Origin: Diadophis punctatus similis
Taxonomy: Eukaryota; Chordata; Lepidosauria; Squamata; Dipsadidae
Reading direction: 5' to 3'
Length of the DNA stretch: 64,000 nucleotides
Assembly (NCBI GenBank): GCA_023053685.1
Contig: JALIGW010000002.1
Span: forward strand, 239,124,177 to 239,188,176
The notes under the pieces are model-generated. The model was not told the origin of the DNA and searched no databases. It saw nothing but the letters and a program-made list of their open reading frames with translations. The position numbers and the translations under genes are program-made. How positions within the stretch are numbered: position 1 is the first letter of the stretch; the number at the start of each line of letters is the position of its first letter. Positions 42,988 to 57,100 of this stretch are shown one piece after another.

Positions 42988-43368
42988 CCGTATTTTTTGG
43001 AGTATAAGACGCACCTTTTTCCTCCCTAAAAGAGGCTGAAAATTTGGGTGCGTTTTATACTTCGAATGTAGCTTTTCGAAGCTTTTTTTCCAGCCCTAAC
43101 GAGGTGCTAACGATCTTCCAGGCTTCCTATTCCCTCCGAAGAAGATTTTTTCCTACCCTAAGTCTTAGCAGGCTTGTTTTCATTCCTACTCCCTCTGAAA
43201 AAGGCTTTTTCAGCCCTAACCAGAGGATAAAATAATGTGCTGAAGCTGAACAGACTAAGGACGCTAGCCAGATGAATACCTGGTAGGTAGATTTTCCCCC
43301 CTATTTTCCTCCCCCAAAACTAAAGTGCGTCTTATACTCCAGTGCGTCTTATACTCCGAAAAATACGG
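42988..43368. mobile_element. Mariner-type MITE, family M
   Basis: CCGTATTTTTTGGAGTATAA to ATACTCCGAAAAATACGG, with TA on both sides (42986, 43369). Confidence 0.88.
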
Positions 43369-43370
43369 TA

Positions 43371-43988
43371 ATTGATTAAGTTAATGATTTCTAAATTCCT
43401 TTTAAAAATGTTTTATTGTATTATAAATACAAGTCGTACATTATATTATTGGGTACAGTGGTATTTATACATTATTGACTAGAGATTATTAACACTAATG
43501 TTTTGGATAATTTAAACCTTTAAAGATAAAGAAGTTTATTTCAGTATTAACTATGATTTCTGAAATGACAGTGTTGCTAAGCCTAAAGTTGTGTAAATTT
43601 GACATCCAAAGCTAAATGTGGTATTAATAAACTACTGGAAAATACATCCAACTCTTTGCTAAACAACAAAGGTTTTTGTCTTTATATTGTTCCTAAGATT
43701 TCCATTGAATTGTTACTTATTGTTTGTGCATATTAAAGAAAACAAAACAAAAAATGACAAAAAATAAAGTTTAAAAATAAAAGTTATTTGGATTCCTAAT
43801 TCCTGTTTTTTTATGCCTCTACCAAAGAATAAAGTCATTCCTGCGCTCTGAAAGGCCTCAGAGCTCTTCAAAAGATAAGTGAGAAGGTTGTTTGCCTGGT
43901 GGGGTGAGAATCAGGCCCTAAGGCCTGGGAGGATCCGGGGCAAGTGGGGGGAAGGCCTTTTTGGGACCCAAGGCACTGGAAGTGGAGC
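43371..43988. other. Unassigned, AT-rich
   Basis: AT-rich to about 43800, then moderately GC-rich. No exon, LINE domain or inverted repeat recognised. Confidence 0.4.
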
Positions 43989-43996
43989 ATGAGACA

Positions 43997-44232
43997 CAGA
44001 GGTGGGTTCCTCCTGGTTCTATAGAACCGGTAGTAACTTGGTGATCTGGGTCGCTAAAACTGGCAGTGACCCAGTCCTGCCATGCCCCTGAGCCGGTTCT
44101 CCCGGCGGCGCCATAGGCGGTGCCATCTTATTTTTAGCTTCTGTGCATGCGCAGAAGCTTTTTTTAAAGTACTGCACATGCGCGTGCGTCCCTGAGCGAA
44201 CCGGCAGCAAAGAAAACCGGAACCCATCCCTG
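43997..44232. mobile_element. hAT-type MITE, family H1, short
   Basis: CAGAGGTGGGTTCCTCC to GGAACCCATCCCTG, with duplication ATGAGACA/ATGGGACA (one mismatch). Confidence 0.88.
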
Positions 44233-44283
44233 ATGGGACATCTCAGGCCTTGGGAGGGCCAGGGCAGGCAGGCCTAGACTAGG

Positions 44284-44360
44284 CCTTCTATTTATTTATT
44301 TTATTTATTTTATTTTGCTGTTCTTATATGCCGCCCTACTCCCTGGGGGCTCAATGGCCT
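44284..44360 (-). mobile_element. CR1/L3-like LINE 3' tail fragment
   Basis: (TTTA)n then GTTCTTATATGCCGCCCTAC, truncated. Confidence 0.75.
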
Positions 44361-44412
44361 CTCATTCAGGAGGCACACCATGCTCCACTTAACGACCCGC
44401 ACATTCATTTTA

Positions 44413-45489
44413 AACAGATTTACAGACGTGGAAGGGACCTTGTAGGTCATCTAGTCCAACCCCTTGGCTGTTCTGACCTAGGCTTCCTGACGTCAAGTGA
44501 GATGACAAATGGCGTCTCACAAACCTCTTTTATTTGTAACGGCTGCTAATTATTTTCATTAGCAGTCGTAATAAGTCCAAACAAAGGAAAACAAGTCCGA
44601 CTAAAGTCTTTCAGGGAAAGGCAGATAACACACACGAACCTTGCTCTTCTTTGGCAAACTGCCAAGGACCAATTTGCAGGAAAAACTTGACAAGTCCAAA
44701 CAGAAACAAAACTGAATCTGAGTTGCAATGACGAGATCTAGAGATGAACTGAGTTGCTTCCTGCAACAAACCCTTTCGTGTTCTCCACTTATATAGCCTA
44801 TGGGAGGGGCCAATTATCCCCAAGCCTTACTCCTGAGTAGTCCTTCTCCTCTGGAACTGTTCTTGCCTTCTGGCAGCTCTGCACATGCACGCATTGAGAA
44901 CAGGCTCCCCCTGTTCCTCTGCCTCGCTCATGTCAGCCACTGGAGTCTCTGGAGTTGGGACAGACCTCCCCAATGGCCCTGGCTGGATCCCTGCTTTTCC
45001 AGACTCCAGGCCTGGCCCAGGTTCCTCCCCAACCTCCTCGCTGTTGAACTCTGCTGCCAGCTCTGCAGGCCGCTGGCATACCACAACACCGGCCAAGCAG
45101 GAGACCCTACACCATTTCTGACAGATGGCAGTCTAGTCTCCCCTTGAAAGCTTCTAGTGATGAAGCTCCCACAATGTCCGAATGCAAGCTGTTCCATTGG
45201 TTGATTGTTCTCACTGTCAGAAAATTTCTCCTTATTTCTAAGTTGAATCTCTCCTTGATCAGCTTCCATCCGTTATTCCCTGTCTGGCCTTCAGGTTCTT
45301 TGGAAAATACCTTGACCCCCTCCTCTCTGTGGCAGCCCCTCAAATATTGGAAGACTGCTATCATGTCTCCCCTGGACCTTCTCTTCACTAGACTAGCCAT
45401 GCCCAGTTCCTGTAACCGTTCTTCATATGTTTTAGTCTCCAGTCCCCTGATCATCCTGGTTTCTCTTCTCTGCACTTTTTCTAGAGTCT

Positions 45490-45500
<11 letters not shown>
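44413..45500 (-). mobile_element. CR1 3' region split by an LTR
   Basis: GGGACCTTGTAGGTCATCTA before the LTR. After it, the - strand encodes [20 protein letters not shown] and [18 protein letters not shown]. Confidence 0.85.
44469..45088 (-). mobile_element. Solo LTR (family B)
   Basis: On + TGTTCTGACC to ACCACAACA. Flanks TTGGC and CCGGC are an eroded duplication. - strand TATATAAG box (about 44795) and coding tail ending CRAARRQEQFQRRRTTQE then stop. Confidence 0.8.
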
Positions 45501-46690
<1,190 letters not shown>

Positions 46691-47001
46691 GGACCTCGTG
46701 TGCTGCCTGCATCCCACAGATGGGGCTTCACTTGTTTGTGTGACCCAGTTTCTCATATGTCGCAGCTGGGTGCCGATCCATGGACTGGGGGGTTGGGGAC
46801 CCCTGCCATAAAGCTCCCTATCAACACCATTTGGAACCAGTCTTGGAGAAAGGAACCGAACCAGCGCAATACTACACCACCCAGCCCCAAATCCCATCTG
46901 CCCCCAAAGAATACCATTGGTCGATGGTATCGAAAGCCACAGAGAGGTCAAGGAGAGAAAGTATGAACTAACTACCCCATCCCACTCTCGTCACTCTCAT
47001 C
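46691..47001. other. Unassigned, partly CR1/L3-like LINE and MITE scraps
   Basis: ACCATTGGTCGATGGTATCG and GAGGTCAAGGAGAG suggest LINE 3' coding remnants. Boundaries are not resolvable. Confidence 0.3.
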
Positions 47002-47005
47002 TACA

Positions 47006-47549
47006 TGTCGGAAGAAAAAAATTGGGTCTGGTTCCAAGCCGGGAGAAAAGCGCTGGAAATAAAATGGAGGCTGATTGGAAAGAAGGACTCTGTTTATTGA
47101 TGAACAGAACCAACAACAGCATGCGGTTCTGGGACAGCGTACAAATTGGTTTGTTGAGTACATGGATTTTTATTCTGAGATGTTGCTAGGGGATTGTGCA
47201 ATGTAGTGAGCCTTGTGTCTTTTGCTATTCTAATGGTGGTGGATTAATCCTATTATGTCTTAAAAGGTCACATCCTGTCCTTAGAATTTGGTTGGGGGTA
47301 TGCAAATTCTTAATCCCATCAGCTGGAGCTGAAGGTGTTTTGTTTGTGAATAGACTGGCCCCGTCTTCCTTAATGGGCATAAAATATCCATCTCTAAAAA
47401 CTTCAGGCATCTGCTGGAGGCTATTGAGGCTACTTTCTGCCTTTGTTAAGTTTTTTCTCCATTTCTCCTTTGGGGAAATATAATATGGTGCCTCTTTTAA
47501 TATCCCCCCAAATATTTCATTCTCTGGGGTGGGGTGCGGGCTTCCTACA
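47006..47549. mobile_element. Solo LTR (family A)
   Basis: TGTCGGAAGAAAAAAATTGG to GGGCTTCCTACA, with 4-bp duplication TACA at 47002-47005 and 47550-47553. Confidence 0.82.
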
Positions 47550-47944
47550 TACATGTGCGATCAAGGCAGTTTCTGTTCCATAATCCAGCCTGGAACCTGA
47601 CGGAAAGGGGTCCAGTAATTTTGGACTCAAAATTTCTCCAATTACCGTATTTTTCGGAGTATAGGACGCACCAGAATATAGGACGCACCTAGATGTTAGA
47701 GGAGGAAAGCACGGAAAAAAGTATTCTGAACCAAATGGTGTAGTAATATATTATTTAATAAAATACCAGTGTAGCAGAATAATTTTTACAGCCATGTATA
47801 CTTTTTACAACCATGTATACTTTTTACAACTATGTACACTTTCTACAAACTTCAAACTTGACAGCTTTAAGACTTATGGACTTCAACTCCCAGAATTCCT
47901 CCTCCAGTCATGCTAGCTCAGGAATGGGAGTTGAAGTCCACAAG

Positions 47945-48172
47945 TCTTAAAGTTGCCAAGTTTGAAGAGCCCTGGGTTAGGGGTGGCAAGGGTCTTCTAA
48001 CTTGTCAAGTTTAAGACTTGTGGACTTCAACTCCCAGAATTCCTCCTCCAGTCATTCCTGAGCTAGCATGACTGGAGGAGGAATTCTGGGAGTTGAAGTC
48101 CACTAGTCTTAAACTTGGCAAGTTTGAAGACCCTTGCACCCCTAATCTAGGGCTCTTCAAACTTGGAAGTTG
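47945..48172. repeat. About 230-bp imperfect palindrome
   Basis: Arms about 47945-48054 and 48067-48172 around a 12-nt spacer. The inner 45 bp (TTCAACTCCCAGAATTCC region) has one mismatch. Confidence 0.85.
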
Positions 48173-48179
48173 GTCTTCA

Positions 48180-48530
48180 AACCTGTCAGGCTGTTCGCTT
48201 CGGGCAGCAGCAGCGGTTGCTCCGGCGGTGGCGAGTACCAGCGGTGGCGAGTATCGGCGGTGTCGGGGGCAGGCGGCGGCGGCAGGTCCTGCGGCGGGCA
48301 GCAGCAGCGGTGGCTCTGGCAGCGGCGAGTACCGGCGGGGGCGAGTACCGGCGGGGGCGGGGGCTGCAGCGGCGGGGGCGGGGGCTGCAATGGAGGTGGG
48401 GGCTGCAGCGAAGGCAGCAGCAGGTCCTGGGGCGGAGGCTGCAATGGCAGCTCCCAGCAACAGCGGCTGCAGCAACAGTGGCAGCAGTGGTGGCCAGCAA
48501 TGGCTGGAACCGGCCGAAAATGCCTGAAAC
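48180..48530 (+). repeat. GC-rich triplet-like minisatellite (GGC/GCA)
   Basis: CGGCGGGGGC, GGCAGCAGCAG and GAGTACCGGCG units recur. Open frames on both strands are Gly/Ala/Pro runs from the repeat. Confidence 0.85.
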
Positions 48531-48760
48531 GCGATGTTCTTTTTTTTTTATCTCCGCACGCTCCGTTTTTGGAATCAAGGAGGGGATAGCAGCACTGCCG
48601 CCTGAAAATGCTTTCCTCCCCAGGCTGAGTGGCGGCTGGCAGGTGGGTGGGGGCTACATTCGGAGTATAAGACGCACCCACTTTTTGACCCTTTTTGGGG
48701 GAGTAAAAAGGTGCGTCTTATACTCCAAAAAATACGGTATGTCTCTGTGCCTGAAGCTAC

Positions 48761-49341
48761 TGTTGGGAGAAATGTCCATCTGGGTTCAGTTCCAAGTGGG
48801 GCAAAAGACACTGGATTCATGGAAGTTGTTTGGAAAGAAGGTTTATTTGATGAACAGGATCACATGCCTTGAAGAAAAAGGGGAGAGATGCTGAGAGATG
48901 CTGAGAGTTTTATGCCCTCTCTGGGCTTTTGAATTTGAGCTTGTATTCTGATTGATTTTCAGACTCCCATGGGGCCATGCAGGGATAACTTTGTAGGTTG
49001 TCTTTTGAGTCCCAAGCTTGGTTGAGCCTTGCTGGGTGATGCAATATCCCCAGGTGCCATGTGGTGAGTTATGTTGCTAGATGGGTAGAGGGCTAATCCT
49101 ATCTTTGTTGGATCTTGGATGAGGGCATTTGCTTATGAATAGACCTAGCTATCTCTTTATCTCTTAAGTGCTGACATCTGCTGTGGGCTGTAGAGGAGGG
49201 TGGGGGCTATTAAGAGTGAGTCTGCTTCCTACCTAAAAAAACATGTTTCTCCATTTCTCATCCAATATAATATTTTGCCTTTTTAATATTTCCTAGAATA
49301 TTTCATTTTCCTAGGAGAGGGGTGGGTGCTAACTTCCTACA
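48761..49341. mobile_element. Solo LTR (family A), best-defined copy
   Basis: TGTTGGGAGAAATGTCC to TAACTTCCTACA, with 4-bp duplication CTAC at 48757-48760 and 49342-49345. Confidence 0.9.
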
Positions 49342-49649
49342 CTACAGCAAGAGTTCAGGAGGTCACAGAGGAGATGCTTCTCCCTATTATTATCAACACC
49401 ATGGTCATTTGCCTGTTATTTTCCTCACTCATTCTCCAGAGATTCCAAAGATTGCCATTGACATAAACATCAGATATAGGAGCAACACTAATACTATTTT
49501 GCATCAGAAATGCTGGGTAAATAAATGTCCCCAACCTAACAAAGGACTTGGGATAAGGCTAACAAGAGGCCAGGGATTATGCTGGCCAATGTATTCTCAT
49601 CCCTTTTAGATGCAGTGCCTCATCTGGGCTCTGTCTGAATTGGGAAAAG

Positions 49650-50797
49650 CGTTTTTTGGGGGGGAAAAATCCATCTGGTTCACTTCCAAGCTGGGAGCAA
49701 GATGCTGGAAAGGAATAGAGGCTGAAACGGCTGATTGGAAAGAAGGTTTAATGATAGAATAGAATAAAATAGAATAACAGGGTTGGAAGGGACCTTGGAG
49801 GTCTTCTAGTCCAACCCCCTGCTTAGGCAGGAAACCCTACACCACTTCAGACAAATGGTTATCCAACATAAGCAGAACCACCAGGATTTATGGTTCTGGT
49901 TTCAGCTGACAAAATGGTTGAATGAGTGGGTGGATCTTTATAGGTTTCTGTGACTTTCAAGTTGGAACTGTTCTGGGGGTTGTGCAATGAAGGGGTTTGT
50001 GTTCTGAAAGGGTGTTGGGCAATTCCTACTATTTGTATTTGTTTATTTGTCAAGCATATATGCTTATAAGCAAAGTACAAACAGTAAAACATGATTGAAT
50101 ATATATGTAATATTACAAGCATGAATAAGAGTAAAAGAGGTATGAATATATGGGTACATTAGGACAGGAACGGTAGGCACGATTGTGCACTTATGCACGC
50201 CCCTTACTGACCTCTTAGGAATGGGGTGAGGTCAATGGTAGATAATAAGAGGTTGAAATTTTTGAGGTTTGGGGAAGAAACTACTGAGTCAGGTAAAGTG
50301 TTCCAGGCGTTGACAACTCTGTTGTTGAAGTCGAATTTTTTGCAATCAAGTCTGGAGCGGTTTACATTAAGTTTGTATCTATTATGAGCTTGTGTATTAT
50401 TGCGGTTGAAGCTGAAATAGTCGTTAACGGGTAGGACATTGAGGCGGATAATTTTGTGAGCTACACTTAGGTCAAATCCTACTGTGGCTAATGGCTTTCG
50501 TCCTGTGTTGGATCTTGGGTGAGGGTCTGTTTTCTAATCCTATCATTCTGCCTTTGTTCAAACTTTTCTGCAGGGAGTTTCAAAATATCCTGTCTTGAAG
50601 GGATCACCAAATCTGCATTTCTAAAAACTGGCCTCCTTAGTTTCTGTTTGGGGGCTATTAAGAAAGACCGAGTCTGCTTTCTATCTTTAAGAGCATGTTT
50701 CTCCATTTCTCCCTTTGGGGAAATATAATATTTTGTCTCTTTTAATATTCCCCAAATATGTCATTCTTCTGGGGGGTGGGGGTTGCTGACTTTCTAC
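49650..50797. mobile_element. LTR (family A) with CR1 and LINE insertions, adjacent to V2R exon 1
   Basis: TGGGGGGGAAAAATCC start (approximate) and GCTGACTTTCTACA end. CR1 at 49757-49870 (- strand) and a non-LTR 3' end at about 50005-50480 (- strand, related to 24445-24990) lie inside. Confidence 0.65.
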
Positions 50798-50882
50798 ACC
50801 ATTGAAGGTTGAAAGTCTTGCAAAACAGCATTTGTCTTCTTGTTCTCACTCTTCTTCTAGCGATCAAATTAAAGCTCTCAGC

Positions 50883-51127
50883 ATGCAGAAATCCAAAGCG
50901 GACAGACCAAAAACGATCCTCTTCTTGCTTCTATTGCTGCTGCTGTTGCCCAGCAAAATCTCTGGGATACTTCCAGCCAAATGTCCCCTAACTCTGGGGA
51001 GAGATGAAGTGGAGATATCGAATTACTACAGGCCAGGAGACTATCTCATTGGTGGGCTGATCTCCGCAACCAAAGCTTGGTTTCTACAGCACATTTTCCG
51101 CACAACTCCCTCGGTTAAATTCTTCTT
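50883..51127 (+). CDS. V2R exon 1: signal peptide and start of ligand-binding domain
   Basis: The ATG at 50883 opens [11 protein letters not shown], followed by an eleven-residue Ile/Leu/Phe-rich core (residues 12-22), a clear signal peptide. Mature sequence follows with the V2R landmark [14 protein letters not shown]. The donor GTAAGT at 51128 leaves phase 2. A pyrimidine-rich TTCTTCTAG at about 50852-50860 could be an acceptor for an upstream 5' UTR exon. An LTR boundary lies about 85 bp before the ATG. Confidence 0.85.
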
Positions 51128-54100
51128 GTAAGTCACCCTGTGGCCAATTCCACTTGGCTGATTTCTAAAGCTCTCAAACTGCTTTTGAATTTTTAAAGTA
51201 AGGTGCCAAAATGGAGTCCTGGAATCTCTCTCGCATGTAAACGTTTGTTCTATCTAATCTATCTGTCTGGTTCCTTGAAATATCAGTTCCTTGGTTTTGG
51301 TCTCAATTTCTCTAGCACTACTGCAAAAAAAATAAAAATGTCTGCTCATTTTTTTTGTAAAGGACCTTCCAGCAGATCTCAAAACATAAATCTCATTTAC
51401 TTCTCTGGGAAAAACACATGTTTCATTGTCCTTTTAAGTGGCCTGATAGTACCTGCTTTGCAGAACACTCAGAATAGACAGTGATCGTGCATTCAAGGTA
51501 GATAAAAGTTGAATGTCTATGGAGATTCTCAGTCATCCAGGTTATGGTTGTCCCAAAGGTGCGTTGTTTTTTGTTTGTTTCAAGAGGCAACTTGACTTTC
51601 TGGCAGTGACATCTCTGGGAAGAGACCCAAACATCACCATCCTGCCAGTTGATAAAGGAAGATGCATAGTCATCCTGAACACAGATGACCACAAGACCAA
51701 GGTGATCAATCTACTGAAGGACGTTGCTACAGGTGTAACTCTGAAGAGAGACCCCACCAGTAGTTACAAGAAAAGGGTCATAGAATAGAATAGAATAGAA
51801 TAGAATAGAATAGAATAGAATAGAATAGAATAGAATAGAATAGAATAGAATAGAATTCTTTATTGGTCAAGTGTGATTGGACACACAAGGAATTTGTCTT
51901 TGGTGCATATGCTCTCAGTGTACATAAAAGAAAAGATACATTTGTCAAGAATCATGAGGTACAACACTTAATGATTGTCATAGGGTACAAATAAGCAATC
52001 AGGAAACAATCAATATTAATATAAATTGTAAGGATACAAGCAACAAGTTACAGTCCTGCAGTCATAAGTGGGAGGAGATGGGTGATAGGAACGATGAGAA
52101 GACTAATAGTAATAGTAATGCAGCCTTAGTGAACAGTTTGACAGTGGTGAGGGAATTATTTGTTTAGCAGAGTGATGGCATTCGGGGGAAAAACTGTTCT
52201 TGTGTCTAGTTGTCTTGGTGTGCAGTGCTCTATAGCGTCGTTTTGAGGGTAGGAGTTGAAACAATTTATGTCCAGGATACAACAGGTCAGTAAATATTTT
52301 CACAGCACTCTTTTTGACGTGTGCAGTATACAGGTCCTCAATGGAAGGTAGGTTGGCAGTAATTGTTTTTTTCTGCAGTTCTGCAGTTCTGAGACCCCCA
52401 CTAGTAGTTACAAGAAAAAGGTCATTGATTTCTTGCAACACCTACGAAAAGACAATGCCATCGACAAGCCACAATATTACCGTCTTCAGTCTGGGGAAGC
52501 CACCCCATGCATATATGGGCTCCCCAAAATCCAGAACTCCATCGAGAAAGTCCAGTTGCCTCTTCGGAAAAAAATATAAAAGCACCTTTGGGATAAAGTT
52601 GAACGGGATAATTGTCATGTCCTCAATAGCTCCAGTCTCCGCAGTCGACGTGAAGTAATGGAAGGTGGAAATTCTTTCTGAAGATTAAAATGATAGGAAA
52701 ACATACTTTGGAGCTGAAAGGGAATCTTCATATAGGCTGTGTTCTAGGTAGTTCCTGAACAACAGAAGAATAGAATAACAGAGTTGGAAGGGACCTTGGA
52801 GGCCTTCTAGTCCAACCCCCTGCTTAGGCAGGAAACCTTACACCACTTCAGACAAATGGTTATCCAACATCTTCTTAAAAACGTCCAGTGTTGGAGCATT
52901 CACAACTTCTGGAGGCAAGTTGTTCCACTGATTAATTGTTCTAACTGTCAGGAAATTTCTCCTTAGTTCTAGGTTGCTTCTCTCCTTGTTTAGTTTCCAC
53001 CCATTGCTTCTTGTCCTGCCCTCAGGTGCTTTGGAGAGTAGCTGGGTCTTTATCCATACTCTTCAGCCAAAGAAATAGTTACAAAAGCAGTCAACTTAGA
53101 GAGAGCTTTGCAGATGATGTACCTAATACAGATCCAGCTTCCGCTGTTGGTTTTGCCCATTAAAATACAGGTATTCCTTGACTTAAGACCACAATTGAGC
53201 CCAACATTTATGTCGTTAAGTGAGACACTGGATACGTGGGTTTCGCCCCCTTTTATGACCTTTCTGACCGCAGCTGTTCAGTGAATCGCTGTAGTTGATA
53301 AGTTAGTAACCTGGTTGTTTAAGTAAATCTGGCTTGCCCGTGGACTTTGCTTGTCAGAAGGTCGCAAAAGGGGATCACGTGACCTTGGGACACAGCAACG
53401 GTCATAAGTATGAACCAGTTGCCAAGCATCTGAATTTTGATCCCATGATCATGGGGATGTTACAAAGGTTGCAACTGTGAGAAACGGTCATGTCACTTTT
53501 TTTCAGTGCCATTGTAACTTTGAATGGTCACTAAATGAATTTTTGTAAATCGAGGACTACCTGTATTGGCCAAAATATCTCAGAAGCTTCTATTTGGGCA
53601 CCTTCTTAGAGCTACCGTATTTTTTGTAGTATAAATTTTTTGTAGTATTTTTTGTAGTACCTTTCCCCCCCCCCCAAAAGAGGCTGAAAATTTGGGTGCG
53701 TCTTATACTCCAAATGTAGCTTTTTTGAAGCTTTTTTTCCAGTCCTAACGAGGTGCTAACAATCTTCCCGGCTCTTCCTGGCTTGTTTTCATTGCTACTG
53801 CCTCCGAAAAAGGTTTTTTTCAGCCCTAACCAGGGGATAAAATAATGTGCTGAAGCTGAGCAGACTAAGGACGCTAGCCAGATGAATACCTGGTAGGTAG
53901 ATTTTTTCCCCTAATTTCCTCCCCCAAAACTAAGGTGCGTCTTATATTCCGGTGCATCTTATACTCCGAAAAATACGGTAGTTAAACAGAGCTGGAGGTC
54001 TATCTCTCATGGGTAATGGTTTCCTTTGTGGCTAGTAGTTCCTTGTGAGAAAAGTTGGATTATTTGCTTTTGAACTCCAGAGTTCTATCAGAGTAAGAAT

Positions 54101-57100
54101 TCTATTAATAGGATACATGAATTTGCACCATGTAGAGTGTGAAATTGATATCTAACTTTCTTAAGATTTTAACGAATAAAAGTACTATGTACAAAAGGGT
54201 CTGATCCATTGGCAGAAAAAGAGGCAGGGGGCTTTGGGAAATTACGTTTGTTACTGAAGTCACATGTTTCACATACAACATTCAGGAAAGGACATACAGA
54301 ACATTGGAACATTCTCTCCTTCTACTTTGCCGTTCGGGAGATCAACCGGGATCCCAAGGTTTTACCTAATGTCACCCTGGGCTACAACATCCATGACAAC
54401 TATTTCAACAAGATCATAACATCTGAGGCTTTATTGGACCAACTTTCGACCGGACAGGCAAATGTTCCAAATTATAGATGTGGAAAACCAAGAAACCTCC
54501 TGGCTCTCCTTGAAGGAGCCAACTCTGACATCTCCATCCAGATTTCAAGCATGCTGGGCACCTACAAAATCCCACAGGTAGGGCTTTCTTGGAGTATGAT
54601 CTCTTTGGATGTCTTTCTCCTTTCTTTCCATTGTGATAGAGCTTATGTGTGTCACATGGTCGAACTGGACATTGATGCACTAACTTCCCAGTCCAGATCA
54701 GAAATGCAAAATGAATATTCACCAGAATCTAACGGAAAAACTTGCCATCTCTGAGCAGAACAAGCAAAGCAAGCCAAAAAAAAATTTTTTTTGTCAGCTT
54801 GATTAAAGAAGATCCTTTGGAGAAGCATGAGTTTCTCCAAAGGATCCTCTTTGACAGACCTGACCATTTATTATTATTTTGATTTTCCATTAAAAATGGC
54901 ACTACCAATGGCAGTCTCAGTGAAATGCTCTTTAGTTGTAACTTATGATTAATGATTGTAACTATGATTCATGATCTATGACCTATCACTTTGTTGTTTG
55001 ATGTGTGCACATTGAGAGCTTATGCACCGGAGATAAATTCCTTGCGTGTCCAATCACATTTGGCCAATAAAGAATTCTGTTCTGTTCTGTTCTGTTCTGT
55101 TCTGTTCTGTTCTGTTCTGTTCGTTCCATTCTTCATTCCATTCCATTCCATCCAGTGGTGAAATCCAAATTTTTTACTACCGGTTCTGTGGGCGTGGCTT
55201 GGTGGGCGTGGCAGGGGAAGGATACTGCAAAATCTCCATTCCCTCCCCACTCCAGGGGAAGGATAATGCAAAATCCCCATTCCCTCTCCACTCCTGGGGG
55301 AAGGATATTGCAAAATCTCCATTGCCACCCCACTCTGGGGCCAGCCAGAGGTGGTATTTGCCGGTTCTCCGAACTACTCAAAATTTCCGCTACCGGTTCT
55401 CCAGAACCTGCTGGATTTCACCCCTGATTCCATCCCATTCTATTCTATTCGAGCCTAGGTGGCGCAGTGGTTAGAGTGCAGTACTGCAGGCTACTTCTAC
55501 TGCCTGCCGGCTGCCTGCAATTTGGCAGTTCAAATCTCACCAGGCTCAACGTTGACTCAGTCTTCCATCCTTCTGAGGTGGGTAAAATGAGGGCCCAGAT
55601 TGTTGGGGGGCAATAGGCTGACTCTGTAAACCGCTTAGAGAGGGCTGTAAAAGCACTATGAAGTCTATATAAGTCTAAGTGCTATTGCTATTGCTATTGC
55701 TATTGCTGTTCTGTTCTGTTCTGTTCTGTTCCGTTCCGTTCCGTCCCATCCCATCCCATCCCATCCCATCCCATCCCATCCCATCCCATCCCATCCTATT
55801 CTATCCTATCCTATTCTATGCTTTATTATTTTGGCGTCCCACTTGCTGAAACACTAACTTCTTCCTTTCTGTTTCAGATCAGTTATACTTTTGTTTCACA
55901 AGTTTTCAATGATAAAACACTCTTCCCCTTTTTCTACCACATGGTCCCAAAAGAAGGAGCCCACTACCCAGGGATTGTCCAACTTCTTCTGCACCTCAGG
56001 TGGACTTTGGTAGGGCTCCTTGCTCCAGATACCAACACCGGAGAGAGAGCCATGAAGACCTTGAGCCCAATGCTTCTCAAGAACGGCATTTGTGTTGTTA
56101 TAGCACAAAGCTTTTCTGAGGAAGCCACCTATATGGTCATCGAGTCTGCTCTGTTCCAGAGATGGAGACAAGTCAACGTCTTCATTTACTGTGCTGAGAC
56201 GAGCTCCTTCCTTCAAGGATTATATCTGATTCACAAAACAGCTGAAAGCTTGACCCAGCCCGTTGTAGGCAAAATCTTGATTGTCACAGCCTTGTGGGAT
56301 GTCTCATTGCCACTGCTCAATAACGAACTCTCTTTCCAGTACTTCCACGGGCTTTTCTCTTTCCTGATCCAGTCACACGACAGGATGAAATTTGATTTTC
56401 AGGTCCCTTATTCTGCTATTGAGCAATTTGCAAGTTGGTCGTTTAATTGTCATGATACAAAATGGGCTCTGTCCGTGAAAGAATGGAGGAGATGCACGGA
56501 GAAAGAGCGGCTGGACACTCTGCCGGAAGAGGAGATCGAAACGATCTTGTCTCTAGACAGGTTCTACATCCATGATACCATCTGGGCTGTTGCCCGTTCC
56601 TTAGATGCTGCCTATTCGTCCAGATCCAAAAGGGTGGAGGTGAAGCATGGGAACAGAAGAGGTGCGCCAACGTTGGAACCATGGCAGGTACTTTCCCTCC
56701 TGTGCAGTGGTGGGTTTCAATTTTTTTTACTACTGGCTCTATGGGCGTGGCTTGGTGGGCATGGCATAGCTTGGTGGGTGTGGCTTGGTGGGTGTGGCAG
56801 AAGGATCAGGGGCGGGTTCCTCTTACCTGCCTACTGGTGCGCTGCGCGCGCATCATCACATTTCGCTCGCTACGCGCATGCATCCCCTCACGCAATTTTG
56901 CTTCCGCGCATACACAGGAAGCAAAAAAATCACTGAAATCTCATGAGGGGACACGCGGGCGCGCACAATTTCGGCAATTTTTTGCTTCCTTGCATGCACA
57001 GAAGCAAAAAATCACCAAAATCTCTCTCTCGCACGCGTCCCCTCGTGAGATTTTCCTTCCGCGCATGCGCAGAAAGCAAAAAAAGGCCAAAAATTTGAAA

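Larger units (their letters stand above)
47645..48737. mobile_element. Mariner-type MITE, family M, expanded
   Basis: CCGTATTTTTCGGAGTATAG to TATACTCCAAAAAATACGG, with TA flanks at 47643 and 48738. It contains a large palindrome and a GC-rich triplet array. Confidence 0.75.

Noticed and set aside
48157..48894. Overlapping long frames of 140-240 codons on both strands
   Set aside because: GC-rich triplet array gives open frames in all phases (Gly/Ala/Pro/Gln runs). It lies inside a MITE and has no recognisable domain.
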